Shown here: positions 1-11,504 of the stretch, piece by piece
Layout: each line of letters begins with the position of its first letter
Numbering within the stretch: the first letter of the stretch is position 1
DNA from: Salvator merianae
Taxonomy: Eukaryota; Chordata; Lepidosauria; Squamata; Teiidae
Assembly: GCA_003586115.2 (NCBI GenBank)
Contig: QVOM02000116.1
Location: 37,640,128-37,704,127, forward strand
Length of the DNA: 64,000 nucleotides
Reading direction: 5' to 3'
Position numbers and translations under genes: made by a program
The notes under the pieces: generated by a model
Databases searched by the model: none
Told to the model about the DNA's origin: nothing
Seen by the model: the letters and a program-made list of their open reading frames with translations, nothing else

Positions 1-1350
1 TTGACAGTGTGGAATGGATGAACTGGACAGAGAAAAGCTTATCCTTTCTGACACCCCAGGCAGAAAAAAAATGTGCCCCATGACTAAAATACTTGTCTAA
101 CTACTGGGTTTTTGAAACACTTTCTAGCCCTGCATGTAGGCAAAAAAGTCAAAAGAGAAAATCTACTTCTGCCAATTCACCTGGATTTGTACTTATATAA
201 AGTATATTTACACAAATCATTAATTTTGCCAACTAATTCATGGAAAAAACCTTGCAGCGTTTAGTTACCTGGGAACCAGAAGGTACCTTCCAATATAAAA
301 CAATGAAGCTCTTTGGATAGTATGTGTAGTGCGAGACTGAAATATAGGTACAGAAGACCAGTTTAATATGCTTCAGCTACCTGATTCCAGTGTGCCTATC
401 TTTGACCACAAATAAAAAGGATCAATCCTTTCTTAATAATGCACTTTAAAAAAAAAAAAAAAGCACAGTATAGTCACTTCACACTATGTGTTTATGGTGG
501 AATCTGCATTACCCTATAGCATACGAAATCAGTATGAGATACTGTGCTTTATTATGTATTACTCCAGCTACTGAACTTTTATATAGATAAAATCAAAATT
601 GCCATACTAAATAAGTTTACTAATAGTAAATATTAAGAAGAGGGTTTTTTTAAATCAAGCAATCAATGTTCCTTGGCGTGTAGGAATGCCAAGTTCAAAT
701 CTTTATTGCATACAAACAGAAACATATACAAAATCATAGATGAAATAAATCACACCAAAATAGGCTTAGCTAAGAGGAAAATCATTTTCTAACTTTGATT
801 GCTACAGCTAGGAATCTGGCTGTTAACTGAGGATAATTATCAAGCAACAGTTTTTAATTTCAGTCTTGTTTATATTACTGTACTTAATTGGATTAATAAG
901 GGGCACTAGTATGTTCTCATTTCTCTTCATATAGTATAACTCTTTCACCAGTCAACCTGTATGGAAGCCTAAAATCTGTATTTTATAACAGAAGGACTTA
1001 CATGTCACATTTTTAGCTACTTCAGTGATGGTTATGGAGCATATTCTCGTTTATGAGAAACTAGCATGATACTGTGGAGAATGCAAGCTGAACTCCAAAC
1101 AATTCCAATAAGACCTGGAAATGATCCTTCAGACAGATACCTGCTCCCACCTGTGACACCACTGCTTGGTTTCCGGAGGGGGAGGGAAGCCCTTTTCGAT
1201 CCTATTCAAATTCAATCCACAACCCAACTCCAGTTTCTCACAAAGATTCAAGCAGGGCGGGGCTAAGGGCATAATCAAAAGAGACTCCCTTTCCCTTTAT
1301 TTCATAAACTATGTTTTATGTAATCCTCACGACCTGGGGAAAGAAGGCAG
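1..1350. other. AT-rich sequence without a recognisable gene
   Basis: This stretch is AT-rich, has short frames only and an A-run near 447-463. Nothing in it reads as a conserved exon. On the minus strand an AATAAA hexamer falls near 700, so it could hold the 3' end of a minus-strand transcript, but I see no coding sequence leading to it. Confidence 0.5.
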
Positions 1351-1467
1351 CCCATGACCAAACACGCACGTACGCATACACACGAACTGTACGTGTCTTG
1401 AGGTTGGGGAGGGAGGGAGCGCCACACTCGAAGCCCCCCGCCGTTCTTTGGATTCAAGGGGGTGCTC

Positions 1468-1560
1468 CAACTACACACACACACAGATATATATATATAA
1501 CTCCGGAAGGTCTCAGGACGGGTCACAATACAATCTCTACAAAAGCGGATAAAATAGGTT
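1468..1560 (-). mobile_element. L2-type LINE 3' end fragment with (CA)n/(TA)n tail
   Basis: Read on the minus strand, this matches the terminal motif shared by other copies in the window (28640-28790, 42021-43560): GTGACC..CCTGAGACC followed by an A/T-rich tail, here (TA)n and (TG)n. It is a short remnant lying inside the CpG island. Confidence 0.5.
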
Positions 1561-1989
1561 CCTGCTTTTCAAAACACTATCACTAATACTACTATCACTC
1601 TCGCTCCAAAAAGAGAGGGCAGAAACACGCAGCACATCTCATTCACACGATCACCAGACGGGGGAAAGTAGCGGGTTTCTCTGAACATGAGGAAGGACGG
1701 TGAGGGAAACCAGACAGGAGTCAGGAGACGACTACGCCCCCATGCTCCCCCTTTACTCGGGAGAAAGCCCTCCAGAAGGTTGGCGCGCCTGAGGGGAAAA
1801 CGAGCCTCCAACGGAAGGAAGCGGCGGTTGACTGAGCCCGTCATCCACCTGCCCCTTTCTCCCGCAGCCCTGGCAGGAGAGTCCAACCGCCACCCGCTGC
1901 CAATCACGGAACTACCCAACCGCCTCATCGGGGGGGCAACCCCGCCCGAATTTCCCACACCCCTCCTTATCTAACAGCCGCCGCATTAC

Positions 1990-2060
1990 CTTAGCCACCG
2001 TCCGGCCACCGCTCCCTCCGATCCGGGCTCCACGGCCGCCCCGCGGCAGCCTCTTTATGC
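1990..2060 (-). promoter_or_regulatory. possible non-coding first exon and splice donor, minus strand
   Basis: On the minus strand the sequence reads GTGGCTAAG then GTAATG, a reasonable splice donor with GT at 1989-1988. It is preceded by GC-rich sequence with no ATG and, near 2055-2060, a TATA-like CATAAAG. The inverted CCAAT boxes at 2277 and 2351 point the same way. This would be the first exon of a gene extending off the left edge. It is inference from motifs only. Confidence 0.3.
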
Positions 2061-2276
2061 ATGCGCTTTCCTGCACCGCAGCTCGGTTGGTGGTGCGCGT
2101 CGGGCTGCGCTTGGCTTCCCAGGCGGACGGAGGAGGGAGGGAGTCACTGCTGCTTAGCTTACTCCTCTCTGCCCCAGTCCCTCCCTCCTACACGAAGAGG
2201 GCGGAATCACAAAAACGGGGAAAGTGTGGGTGCGGCGCGCGCCTCCCTGGCTCCGTTCCCTCCGCCGCTTTCCCTG

Positions 2277-2281
2277 ATTGG
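2277..2281 (-). promoter_or_regulatory. inverted CCAAT box
   Basis: CCAAT on the minus strand, in the context CGTCCAATCAG, inside the CpG island. It is an NF-Y-type site by consensus. Confidence 0.5.
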
Positions 2282-2350
2282 ACGTAGCACGATGAGGGAC
2301 GGCTAGGGCTTGACAGTAGTCTCCCCGCCTTAGCGAAGTCTGGCTACCTG

Positions 2351-2355
2351 ATTGG
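2351..2355 (-). promoter_or_regulatory. inverted CCAAT box
   Basis: Second CCAAT on the minus strand, in the context AACCAATCAG, 74 bp from the first. Paired CCAAT boxes are common in vertebrate CpG promoters. Confidence 0.5.
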
Positions 2356-2431
2356 TTAGGAAGGGGGAAAGAAGTGCAATGCTGTCCCCTGATTGACTGC
2401 TTGAGAGTGCTGCGCCACGCCCAGATAGTGT

Positions 2432-2437
2432 CACGTG
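2432..2437. promoter_or_regulatory. CACGTG E-box
   Basis: Palindromic CACGTG in the context GTCACGTGAG, which matches the USF/TFE3/TFEB (CLEAR-like) class of sites. It lies at the right shoulder of the CpG island. Confidence 0.45.
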
Positions 2438-2572
2438 AGTTCAGGTGGGGCGCGAGTACGGGGGGGTGGGAGAAGAATCCCATGTGGTCGCAAGCGGGTG
2501 TGATGGAAAGCCGTGGTGGAATTGCTGCCGATGCCTCTGCAAGGCGATGCAACCTAGTTTCTCTGTTTTTGA

Positions 2573-2752
2573 TGGGTACCACCGAGGTGTGAGTGACTGA
2601 CTCCTGGCTGACTGCATGGGCCCCTCTATGCAGTTTTCTTGGCTGAGATACAGAAGTGGTTTGCCATTGGCTGCTTGCGGGGGGAGGCAGGGGATCGAAC
2701 CTGCAACCCTCTGCTTTCCAAGCAGTTTGCTCTACCTCTGAGCTAAAAGCCA
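2573..2752 (-). mobile_element. tRNA-derived SINE, minus orientation
   Basis: The head on the minus strand has an A box (TAGCTCAGAGG, 2745-2735) and a near-perfect B box (GGTTCGATCCC, 2701-2691). The anticodon-loop region reads TTGGAAA (Ser GGA-like). The body contains GGCAAACCACTTCTG and a GTCAGCCAGGAGTC motif, as in the copies at 37668 and 25158. The acceptor stem does not pair, so it is a SINE and not a tRNA gene. Its 3' tail runs into the GGTACCACC sequence at about 2575. Confidence 0.8.
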
Positions 2753-4915
2753 CTCCCTCGTCCCAGGTAAAGATAGGCCACTGGCTGTCTATACTTTCTG
2801 CATTCTATGGAGAACGCTAACCTGGTCTATCTTGGACTCAGGACTTTCCTGTTCTGTCCCAGTCCTTGTCTCTTTGGTATCCTGCTTGCTGCTTCTATTT
2901 CTTTTCTTCTTCTTTTTTAAAATAACTGACCTATACTTTCGTTGCATTTTTAAGGCTTAAATTATGCTGGTTTTCCAGACTTTTTCAAGCACTGACCAAC
3001 CACAGACTTACAGACTGCCATGAATGTGCAGCTTTGATTTAGAGGTCCTGACTGGCGTAGGAAATAGGTTGGGTAGAATTAGCGTTGAGCAAAAAGTTTG
3101 TTCATAGACAGATGGAATTGGAACAGATTTAGGGAATTCAATCTAATCAGCTTCCCTTGCGGTCAGTTTGAAGTCTGGGGACCAGGAGGGCTGCAGCAGT
3201 GCAAGCAATCCTGTACCTGTTGATGTATAACGAAGTAGCCAAAAAGTTTCCAGATTTCCCTTGAAGGACACCGTTTGGTCAGTCCACAGAATCTCTCCAC
3301 TCTATCTCCAGCTATAATCTCAAAACTATTAACTAAACATTGGTCAGTATGAAGCCGCACATCATAGTAAAGTGTGATTATGTGAACTGAACAAAGCCTG
3401 AAAACATTCCCCCCAAAATTGACACATCCAATCTTCTACGCAACCCACTGTATATTGCAGCAGAGTGCTGTTGTCATTATCACTGGAAAATGTTTGGCTG
3501 CTGGCAAAGATACTATTTGTATTTTTAGACTGCATCCCTCTACATGGTTGCAAAGTGATGTGCAAGACCAAAATTAAAAAAAAAAAAAAATTAAAGCAAA
3601 ACATTTAAACCTCCAGTTGTGGGAAGCATGGGGATTTAGTTGCTCATGTTCTTCACAGTGTATCCAAAAGTGCAGGTGGATAGGTAGAGTTAAATCTGCC
3701 ATGATTTAGAGTCGCTTTGCCATTATTTATTTACTGTAGTTTCATCTTAAGTTTCTAAAAACTCATAAAATGTTAATAGTATGATACAGGCCTCTGCTGT
3801 CATGTTTACAGTCTAGTTGGTGACTGTAAGGAAAAGGAAATATAGAGGGAAAGAGAAGAAGAAAGTGTTTTACAGGGCAGATTATACTGTACCTAGAGTC
3901 CCATCTAGTCTAGGCTATATGTTTGTTACAGCTTTGTGTGGGTAGGTGGGGGAGAGGGACCACTGCTAGGAAGAGAATGGTGAAATTCAGTAACTTGAAT
4001 TCAGCAGTTCATTAACCATAATCCAGAACAAACAAAAGGCTGCATTCAAACCTATCCTTCCTTTCATTCATAAGGCTTCTGCCTCATGATTCTTTATTTA
4101 TGGGCAGATCTTCAGATTCACACTTCTGCATATATGCCCTCGGAGATGGCAGGGGTCCCACTCAGCAGGAAGAGTTAGAAGTTTTACAAAACATAAAAGC
4201 ATCCCTTCATTGCCATAAAACAGCCCCCAGTGTGTACAAAAGAACAGGCATGTAAGCATGTAACCCACCTGAAAGCCCAATACAGGTTAGCTCATGTAGA
4301 CAGCAAGTTCTTATACAACTAATGAAGTAAAGAATGGAGTCTCTGTAAAGACATTTAGGCCAGTCTCTTAGGCTGCATCTACACTGGGCAAAAAGGTCCC
4401 AAGGGGTGTAACATCCAGGTGCTTGACTACCTGCAGGCCTGCAACCCACCCTTGAAGGGGGCAAATGCCCCAAAGGTGTCCTTGCAGTGCAGAAAAAAAC
4501 TACCAAAGATGCTTTCTGGCTTTGAGTGCCTATGCCAGGATTGCAGCAATGTGGGCAGCTCATCTTCATCACCATCTGCCCAGGTCCATTTTAGAACACA
4601 CAGGAAATGGGCAACTTCCACTATCATTTCCTAAGAAGACCAGGTAGAAACGTGGAAGCCAGGAACTTTCATTCTTTAGGTTTGAAATTTGGGAGGCAGG
4701 GGGCATGCAGATGTTACTTTTCCCACCTCCAGGGTTGGAGCAAGTGTTCCAGCTCATAAGGGGCCTTTATCTGTCACCGCAGGGATGAAAATGAAGGCTA
4801 CCACTAAGATCTTTGGACTCAAGGGATTTTACTTCTGAATAGGCCAGCTGCTCTGTGCATTTCTATCCCACATGTTTTGCCAAGCACTCAAAGAGATGAA
4901 CATTGTTTTTCCCCT
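2753..4915. other. intergenic or intronic sequence, no gene recognised
   Basis: Only short frames, an A-run at about 3576-3590, and a lone TIR-like motif (TTAGGCTGCATCTACAC near 4369-4386) resembling the ends of family A elements seen later. No partner end was located with confidence. Confidence 0.45.
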
Positions 4916-4916
4916 G

Positions 4917-5065
4917 AATTTTATCCTCGCAGCAGGCTTGTGAGGTTCGCTAGGCTGGAAGGCAGTGATTGGCCCAAGACCCCCTGGTAGGTTTCCATGG
5001 TAGAGCTGGCATTTGAACCCTGATCTCTCAGGTCCCAATCCAGCAGGAACTACAACACCACAACA
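4917..5065 (-). mobile_element. tRNA-derived squamate SINE (Sauria/Squam-like), minus orientation
   Basis: The plus strand reads TTTATCCTCGCAGCAGGC, TGTGAGG, then GTGATTGGCCCAAG and TTTGAACCCTGATCTC. This is the reverse complement of the standard squamate SINE body and B-box region (GTTCGAATCC, CTTGGGCCAGTCAC, GTGAGGATAAA). Confidence 0.75.
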
Positions 5066-5244
5066 GCGCACATGGAGTTCTATTATATTGCAATGAATAA
5101 GACTTCTTTTTATCTCTCTCCTTTTGTATGCAAGTGTATTAGGTTATTTGCTCTCCTTGAAATTCAAAGGATTAAAAGCTTTTGGTTTGGCCACACATTC
5201 AGCTTCTTTGTAAAAAATGTTCTTCCCTCAAGCAAATAGTCCTG

Positions 5245-5335
5245 TGCACAGATTGCAGCCTAGTTATGCTGCTTAGATCCTGCTGATTTCAGCAGGATTT
5301 AAGGAGCCTAACTGTGGGCAAGAATGACGCCCTCC
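5245..5335. mobile_element. short inverted-repeat element (GATTGCAGCC type)
   Basis: Reads GATTGCAGCCTAG, CTGATTTCAGCAGGATTTA, GGAGCCTAACTGTGGGCAAGAATG. Related sequence occurs at 9575-9632 and 47545-47652. It is a small non-autonomous DNA-element relic by layout. Confidence 0.4.
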
Positions 5336-7322
5336 CTTCATTATAAGTTGACTGCATTCTGTGAGTTTCTCGAGCTGCTTTGGGGGCTGGATGCAAGACT
5401 TGTGCAAATTCTGCTTCCATCTGTTCAGCCCAGCTTGTACACCAGCTCTAGCTGATGAGCGGTGGGCAGAAAGCTGGTTTTAGATTGCAGGGTGATTTGG
5501 AAGGAAGCAAGCGCAAACTGTTTGTAACTGGCTTGTAACTGTTTGATGTTGATGATGCTGATGATATTAGTACTACCACTACTAATGGGTTCCTTCCTCT
5601 CCCTATTTAAAAATGTCTGTGAGAAATGAGGATCATGAAAGGAACAATTAATTAGTTCTGGAACTAAAGAAGAAGAAAGAAAAGAAAAGACAGTTGGACT
5701 ACAATTCCCATGAGTCCAGGGCCTAGAGTTCATGAGATTTGTCGTCCGTCAATAGTTCAGAGCATTAGAAAGACTGATCTAGGAGATACTAGTAATAAGT
5801 TTATCACTCCCCCATCTCTAATGTATAGATGCTCAGACTGCCCTAGCTGAACTTTTTAATAGTGCTGGACATAGTTATAATAGGGGTCAAGATATTTATT
5901 TGCAGACCCAGGTTCAAGAACACAGTATGTCAGTGTTTATTGATAAAAGATCACACAAAATATAGTGCCAGCAGACACAAACATCCCTCAACACTTTTCC
6001 ACTCTTATTGGCCATGGGCGGCCCTTACGTCAAATGTCCAGGTTAACTCCCCATTTTCTCTCAGGCTCCAAATGGCCTTGAGATAACACTGGTTCGAATT
6101 ATTTTCCAATGGTTATGTCTACAGCAAAGGAAAAGTAGAGACAGTGAAATATGCAAGCAGGCACGATCTGGTATTACAGGGTTTCAAAGATGGCAGTGCA
6201 GTAGTCAAGTTGACAGTAAAAGCGGGGGAGAAACTGCAAAGATCCTTTATAGAACAGTATAATCCAATGTATGTCTAGTGGTTCTTGAGCCCAGAAAATT
6301 GTACATCAGATTAATCTTGTAAAAATTGTACAGCAAGAGCAGAGAAATAAAGTCCTATCCCATTTGCACACAGCCTAGATCTTTGTTACAATAACCTCTC
6401 GGCAGGCATGATTTTGTAAAGTTGGCTGTTCCGAAGCATGTACTATATTAGCCAGGGGGAGAGATTAGCACAGGGATTGTCAACAGTTGCTTCTCATTTA
6501 CAGAGATAAGATGTGCTAACTAGGGCAGTCTTATGCACTCTTACTTTGGAGCAACCCTGTCTTTGCGTAAGAGCCTCAGTTCTGAGTAAATAAATGCAGG
6601 CTGACCCTGTCAGTGTGTTTGGGCATCAAAACAAAAAAGAAAGCATAAATGGCTTTGTAAGGCCTTTGCCTGACAATCTGCTATTAAAAGCACAGCCAGG
6701 ACATCTGTCAAGCTTCAAGCGGCAGCAGCAGCTTGTAAAAATGTGCGAGAGAAAAGCACTCTTTGGGGCTGCAGTTCTGTCCATTCTTACCTGGGACTTT
6801 TCTTCTGAGTAAATAGCCCCAGATTATACTCACAGGTGCTAGAATGGGAATGCTAGATGGTGCGGTAATGTCTCATGTAGTGCAGAGGGAGGATGGGGTG
6901 CTACAGGGTATCCTGCAGAGACACATGCTATCAATTAGTCAGTGCGATATCTGATCAAGTCAGTGTTCTGGAACTTTGGATACTCGTGTAGGAAAAAATT
7001 ACCACCAGGTGACTTCAGAAAAGACCTTTTTCCTTGTATTGTTTTGATACTAGCAAGTTCTTTTCATTGGCTATGTGAGAAAAAGAGCAGAGTGTGGAAG
7101 TAAAAGGAGATTGCTTTTGTCTTTCTGTACTTGTATTACTTAATTATTGTATTGTATTATATTGTATTATATGTATTAGGAGCTCTCAACTTTTTGAATG
7201 GGCAATTGATTAAACAGTCATAAAATTATAAGAGATTCATTTCTGATTGCCATTAATTGTTAAGAAAAACGGAATCAGATTCAGAATATGGCCACAGGAG
7301 GGACAGATTTGAGGGCATTAGA
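5336..7322. other. no gene recognised
   Basis: Only short frames with no familiar protein. Near 5537-5575 is a short GATGATG-type low-complexity patch. Around 5698-5720 is a TTGGACTACAATTCCCATGAG motif, a common end of vertebrate hAT-type MITEs, too short to delimit. Confidence 0.45.
7143..7176. repeat. (ATTGT)n-like microsatellite
   Basis: Imperfect tandem units of TATTGTAT over about 33 bp. Confidence 0.7.
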
Positions 7323-7325
7323 CTA

Positions 7326-7740
7326 GGGCTGCGTCCAGACAGGGGTTCACATGTATCTGTGGCAATCCCAACATAGCTCCACAATATAGGGGTGAAGTCC
7401 CATGGTATCCTATTCCGGGAAAATCAAACTCTCACACAGATTTCATGTAATAGCAAAACCTATCTGGAAGCTTGGTTCACAGGTTCCTTGCTGAAGAAAA
7501 TGACCCTGCACATGCACAGGGCTTAAACCGGGGTAAAAATGGCCACTGCCATGTGCAGGGACTGCCACACATGCACTTCCGGGTATGTCGCACCATCAAA
7601 ATATCCAGAAGTAGCTTGCCAATGCGCAAGCAAGCATCTACACTGGTAAGTGTCTTGCTTACCCTGCGCTGGCAGCCAAAGGACGTAGTGAGATGCAAAT
7701 GAACTCTTGCGCTTTCCTCTCCTCGTGTAGAGGCAGCCCA
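7326..7740 (+). mobile_element. family A inverted-repeat element (about 0.4 kb)
   Basis: Starts GGGCTGCGTCCAGACAGG and ends in the complementary form (GTAGAGGCAGCCC). Its interior matches the copies at 30539 and 41433: a GTGGCAATCCCAACATAG block, CCTGCACATGCACAGGGC, and a GCAAGCATCTACAC block. There is no coding capacity, so it is a non-autonomous DNA transposon. Confidence 0.7.
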
Positions 7741-7741
7741 G

Positions 7742-9220
7742 GAGTGGGTGACTGGAGGCCGGTCGCTGCCTTACAGCCTAACTTGGTAGTGTTTTTGTAA
7801 GATAAAACGAAAGGGTGACAAATGATGAGCAGCACTTTGAGTTCTTCCGAGGAAAGTTGGGCTAGAGAAGCCATAAATAAAGAAATAATTTCCCCTTTCC
7901 TAGTTTTTGGCTTCAAATTTATTACAGTGATTATATATGTAGGGGACTGTAGTAATCTGTGCCGTCTTTCTTAGAGATCTGGCTTGAAACAGAAAAAGTG
8001 AACTATCAGCTAGCACGACCAATGGCAAGTAATAAGGAACAGCTGTATTTTAGCAGAATCCAGACAGCTACGCGTTAAGTATCCTGAATCAAGACGTGTT
8101 TAAACCTGTTTTAGGTTTGTGTTTTGTTTCAGAGAAGTGACTGAAGCTTGCCTCTCATTTGCCCTGAGAACAAACTCCTTTATTATAATGTGTGTTATTA
8201 AATCAAAGTTCTCAGAGATAAATTGACAAACTAACCAGGAAGGTGCTTCTGCTTCATTACAAGCAGTTCAGCTTTCAGAAATCAGATAAAACTCCTACAG
8301 CATAAAAATAAATTATCAGAATGTTAATGACTGCAGCTGAAGGCAGCTTTTAAAAAGCCAGGATCAAAGACAACTCTGCTAAGTGCAATCCACTGCACTT
8401 ACATTGCAGTTTCATTGCATGGTAATTTTGAAATCCTGCAGAAGAGTGTGATGTCTTCAAACGATGCCAAGTACAAAGATTCATTATATCACATATCTTT
8501 GCATTCCACAGTTTTGATCTATATACCTTTGAGGAGAGTGATTCAAAGTACATGTTGTTGTTTTTTTGTTATTTTGAGCAGCCAGCCAGAACTAAATACG
8601 GTATTTGTTTGGTGGCTTATCAGCTCTTGAGGAAAGCAATATTGCTCAAAATGCATGGGGACTAGGTTTTAGGTGATTTGATGCTTATTCTGTTCAAATA
8701 ACCTGCTTTGTGTGCTAATAATTACTTTCTTTTTTTTTTAACACTTTGGTAGAGGATTACTTATGCATCAGGCACTGAGCTATCCCAACAAGTGAACAGC
8801 AAACCAACCACTTCAGTGAATTTGAAATGCCATCACAATTACTCAGATAACCAATGTTTTCTGTATCCAGGGTTCTGTATACATCTTTTAATTATTCCAC
8901 AGTGTGTTACATTTCCAAATACGTATATGTTTTATTCATTATTTATATATGATGATTGTTTAAAGTTGTCAAGATGAGTAATTGATTCGCTATAGCTGAT
9001 GTTAACCTACCAAGTGTACCCATGCTTGTTAAATCAGTACACGTTAGAGTGTCTTAAAATGAATGTTAGGTTTCAGATGATTAGAAATTATTGCCATTGA
9101 ATGGCTGAGTATTATGCTTGTGTGCTTTTTAAAACAGGCCACAAAGACTCTAAGGCATGAGTTTAGGAATGCATAGGATTGCAGGCATATCAAATCCTTG
9201 CATTTAAGTTGTAGTTACTC
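7742..9220. other. no gene recognised
   Basis: AT-rich sequence with short frames only and no repeat I can name. Confidence 0.45.
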
Positions 9221-9227
9221 CGATCCA

Positions 9228-9305
9228 AGCAGGATGCCATATCCCATCATTCTCGCCAGACATCTTATCTGGGACTGATGGGAGCTGGAGTAAGCCGGTA
9301 TCTAG
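9228..9305. mobile_element. hAT-type MITE remnant
   Basis: Contains CCCATCATTCTC and GGGACTGATGGGAGCTGGAG, resembling the ends of the common vertebrate hAT MITE whose fuller copy lies at 25995-26190. Degenerate. Confidence 0.35.
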
Positions 9306-9574
9306 AAGGTCTAGAATTAATCTATTTATACCTGATAGTAGAAGGTAAAGAATCGTACTTCTTTGGTAGCAGACAATAGTCACTCAGGTACGTTCATACA
9401 GCAGTGCTCATATTTTGCAGTCACGTTTGCAGTCACAAGGCTACTGAAGGTATGGCCTGCTGCAAAGAACTTCAGAATCACCAACACCATCTGTGACCTC
9501 TGCCGTTGAGAGCAGGCTGACAGCAGACAAATGTTTACTACTTTGGTATCACAAGGATTATTTTACAATCCATA

Positions 9575-9632
9575 CATGCTTACATTCTACTGAAGTCAGG
9601 GAGGCTAACTGTGGATAGGATTGCAGCCCTGT
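9575..9632. mobile_element. short element end (GATTGCAGCC type)
   Basis: Reads ACTGAAGTCAGGGAGGC, TAACTGTGGATAGGATTGCAGCCC, the same end as at 5245-5335 and 47545-47652. Confidence 0.4.
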
Positions 9633-11130
9633 GCTGTAAATAAGGAGTGGAAATTCTTCCCCATTAAGTATTTCCTGTGCCAGAATGTAGCCTGTGTTTT
9701 AGGTTTGTCGATGTGGTTCAACTTGGCTTTGGGATGTTTGCTTCTGTTTTTGTTTTCGTTTTGCAGAGATAATGCTAGAGACCTCTTAACCTCTGGACAC
9801 TAATGCTTTGGCAGGGCTTAAGTAAGATTCTTGCATAATTGAACAGTGGAGTCTCAGGTGACACTCTGCTATTTAAATGTATTCTTCTGGCTTTTTGCTT
9901 GCATCTTAGATCAGTTTACATCTGCATGGCTGCTGAGAGAAGGGTTTTCCAAGGTCACAAGGGAAAAACGGCCTCTTGAAAAAGAAAGTGCTTAAGCAGG
10001 GAGTCCTTACAATAGCAGTTCAGGCTCCAGATGTGAGATTCAGTGTGTGAGACAAATATTTGGTAAACAGCTATGTCTCATGAGTTTGTGTATATGTGTG
10101 TATGCATATACATGTACAGTATATGCATATACATGATTAAGGGCTACTGCAAGAATGGGTGGAGTTCTTAACTTTTTTCTTTAAAAAATGTGTTATTAAT
10201 GCATACATACACACATATACACAGTATAGGTACAATCACAGGGCTATTTTCAAACACCCCTTTTACAAAACATGCTCCTTGTGTACCTGACCAAAAAACC
10301 CAAGCATTCAAACATTAAAAAGAAAATTCTACCTCATGTTGCTATGTTGGCAACACCTCCAACACAATATAGCAACAAGTGGCCTAGATTTCTAGGTTCC
10401 TGATTGGGCTGCCATCCCTAGCAGCCATTTCCATTGGCTATAGGAGCTTACGCATTTTCCTGCCTCGTCCACCCCAAAAGTGAGTTGCTTTGAAAGTTAT
10501 TTTTTCCTGTCTGCAGAAAGGGCAGATAAACGAAGGCTTGGAGCATAATAAGTGATATTTTAAATTTTTCTATCCGACTCTTTGGTGCCAAATTCACCCC
10601 AGGGCCAATTCTTATAGTGTGTCTGATCGCAGCCTATAAAAGTGGTAATTAGGATAATTATAGCCCATTTTATACAAAATGTTTGTAAAGAGCATTCAGT
10701 AAGGCAATTTGAATGTTCTGAACCGGAAGGATTGGATGAGTGAGTATAAAAAAAGTTTTAATTTAAGGTGTAAATTCTATAAACTTTTTCCAAACTTTAC
10801 AAAAAATAATCTGGTTTTTAAGATCCTTTGACTATATTCAAATGATGAGTGATCTCAGGAACAGTGACATTGTGTATAATCTTGTACCATCCTGAAAGTT
10901 CCAGTGTTTTATTTCCTTTCCAGTTTTCTGCACTGATTTAATCTGCCTGTAGTATGCTATAAAACGAATAACTGATTTGCCTTAACTTGGGAATGCAGTA
11001 TTTAATAGAGGGGTTAGCAGAGGGATTAAAAAAAACCTATAGGATCCTTGAATATTTTTGAGATTTCTAGATTAGATACATTCCAGCATGTCAATGCTTA
11101 TTTGTATATATATTATATTTATAAATACAA
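9633..11130. other. no gene recognised; TA/TG low-complexity patch
   Basis: Short frames only. At 10086-10135 is an alternating purine-pyrimidine patch (GTGTATATG, GCATATACATG repeated) that could form a cruciform. Otherwise unremarkable. Confidence 0.45.
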
Positions 11131-11134
11131 TTTA

Positions 11135-11502
11135 CAGGGTGTTTCAGAAAGATGGACCCAGTTTCAAAGTAGTATATTTCATGATGGCAACATGTTACAA
11201 TTACACAAAAAGTTACAAACAGTTTAATGAGTTATCAAGTTTTCCTAACCATTGTATAAATGCTTTACATGCCCTCCACCTGCTGTACGGACAACATCAA
11301 GATGTTACTTTGAGAGGCTTTGGGGATGAATTCAACTATCTTCTTCCACTAAAATCACTGCCACCATGATTCTGGGTTGGGGTTCCTCCAGATTAGTCGC
11401 TCATGGTGGCACAAAAACACGGTCTTTGACGTATCCCCACAAGAAAAAGTCACAGGGTGTAATGTCCATCTTGAAATTGAATCCATCTTTTTGAAACACC
11501 CT
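11135..11502 (-). mobile_element. internally deleted Tc1/mariner-type DNA transposon
   Basis: It is bounded by TA dinucleotides (11133-11134 and 11503-11504) and inverted ends: CAGGGTGTTTCAGAAAGATG on the left and, reversed, AGGGTGTTTCAAAAAGATGG on the right. On the minus strand from 11469 the reading frame gives ITPCDFFLWGYVKDRVF then PP and a stop. After the stop the same frame continues with residues like NLEEPQPRI and, after shifts, LDVVRTAGGGHVKHL. This is the C-terminal part of a DDE_3 (Tc1/mariner superfamily) transposase, including the region of the last catalytic acidic residue. The first two thirds of the transposase are missing, and stops and shifts make it dead. Confidence 0.8.
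11270..11469 (-). pseudogene. transposase C-terminal fragment (DDE_3, Tc1/mariner)
   Basis: The fragment starts directly after the right terminal repeat and retains about 60 residues' worth of similarity, with an in-frame TGA at 11401-11403 and later frameshifts. The TPCDFFLWGYVK motif is typical of mariner-type elements best known from arthropods. There is no start, DNA-binding domain or first two catalytic aspartates. Confidence 0.7.
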
Positions 11503-11504
11503 TA

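Larger units (their letters stand above)
1360..2540. promoter_or_regulatory. CpG island, probable promoter
   Basis: In sharp contrast to the AT-rich surroundings, this block is GC-rich and full of CpG (densest about 1720-2480). It contains a CCAAT box on the plus strand (1900-1904), two inverted CCAAT boxes (2277-2281 and 2351-2355), a CCACGCCC Sp/KLF-type box (2415-2422) and a CACGTG E-box (2432-2437). Boxes on both strands suit a bidirectional vertebrate promoter. No known protein is encoded in the long frames crossing it; these frames are long because GC-rich DNA has few stop codons. The gene or genes it serves cannot be named from the window. Confidence 0.75.

Noticed and set aside
1569..1958. 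129-codon minus-strand frame in the CpG island
   Set aside because: It overlaps a plus-strand frame of similar length, shows no conserved motif, and has low-complexity composition.
2503..2590. Possible plus-strand first coding exon (MESRGGIAADAS..., good start context, GTGAGT donor) at the edge of the CpG island
   Set aside because: The donor and the last codons lie inside the 3' tail of the minus-orientation SINE (2573-2752), and the short peptide matches nothing known.
2691..2752. tRNA gene candidate
   Set aside because: A and B boxes are good but the acceptor stem does not pair, and a SINE body and tail follow directly.
2154..2753. 199-codon open frame on the minus strand across the CpG island
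   Set aside because: It runs through a SINE and promoter sequence; it is open because GC-rich DNA has few stops. No domain is recognisable.
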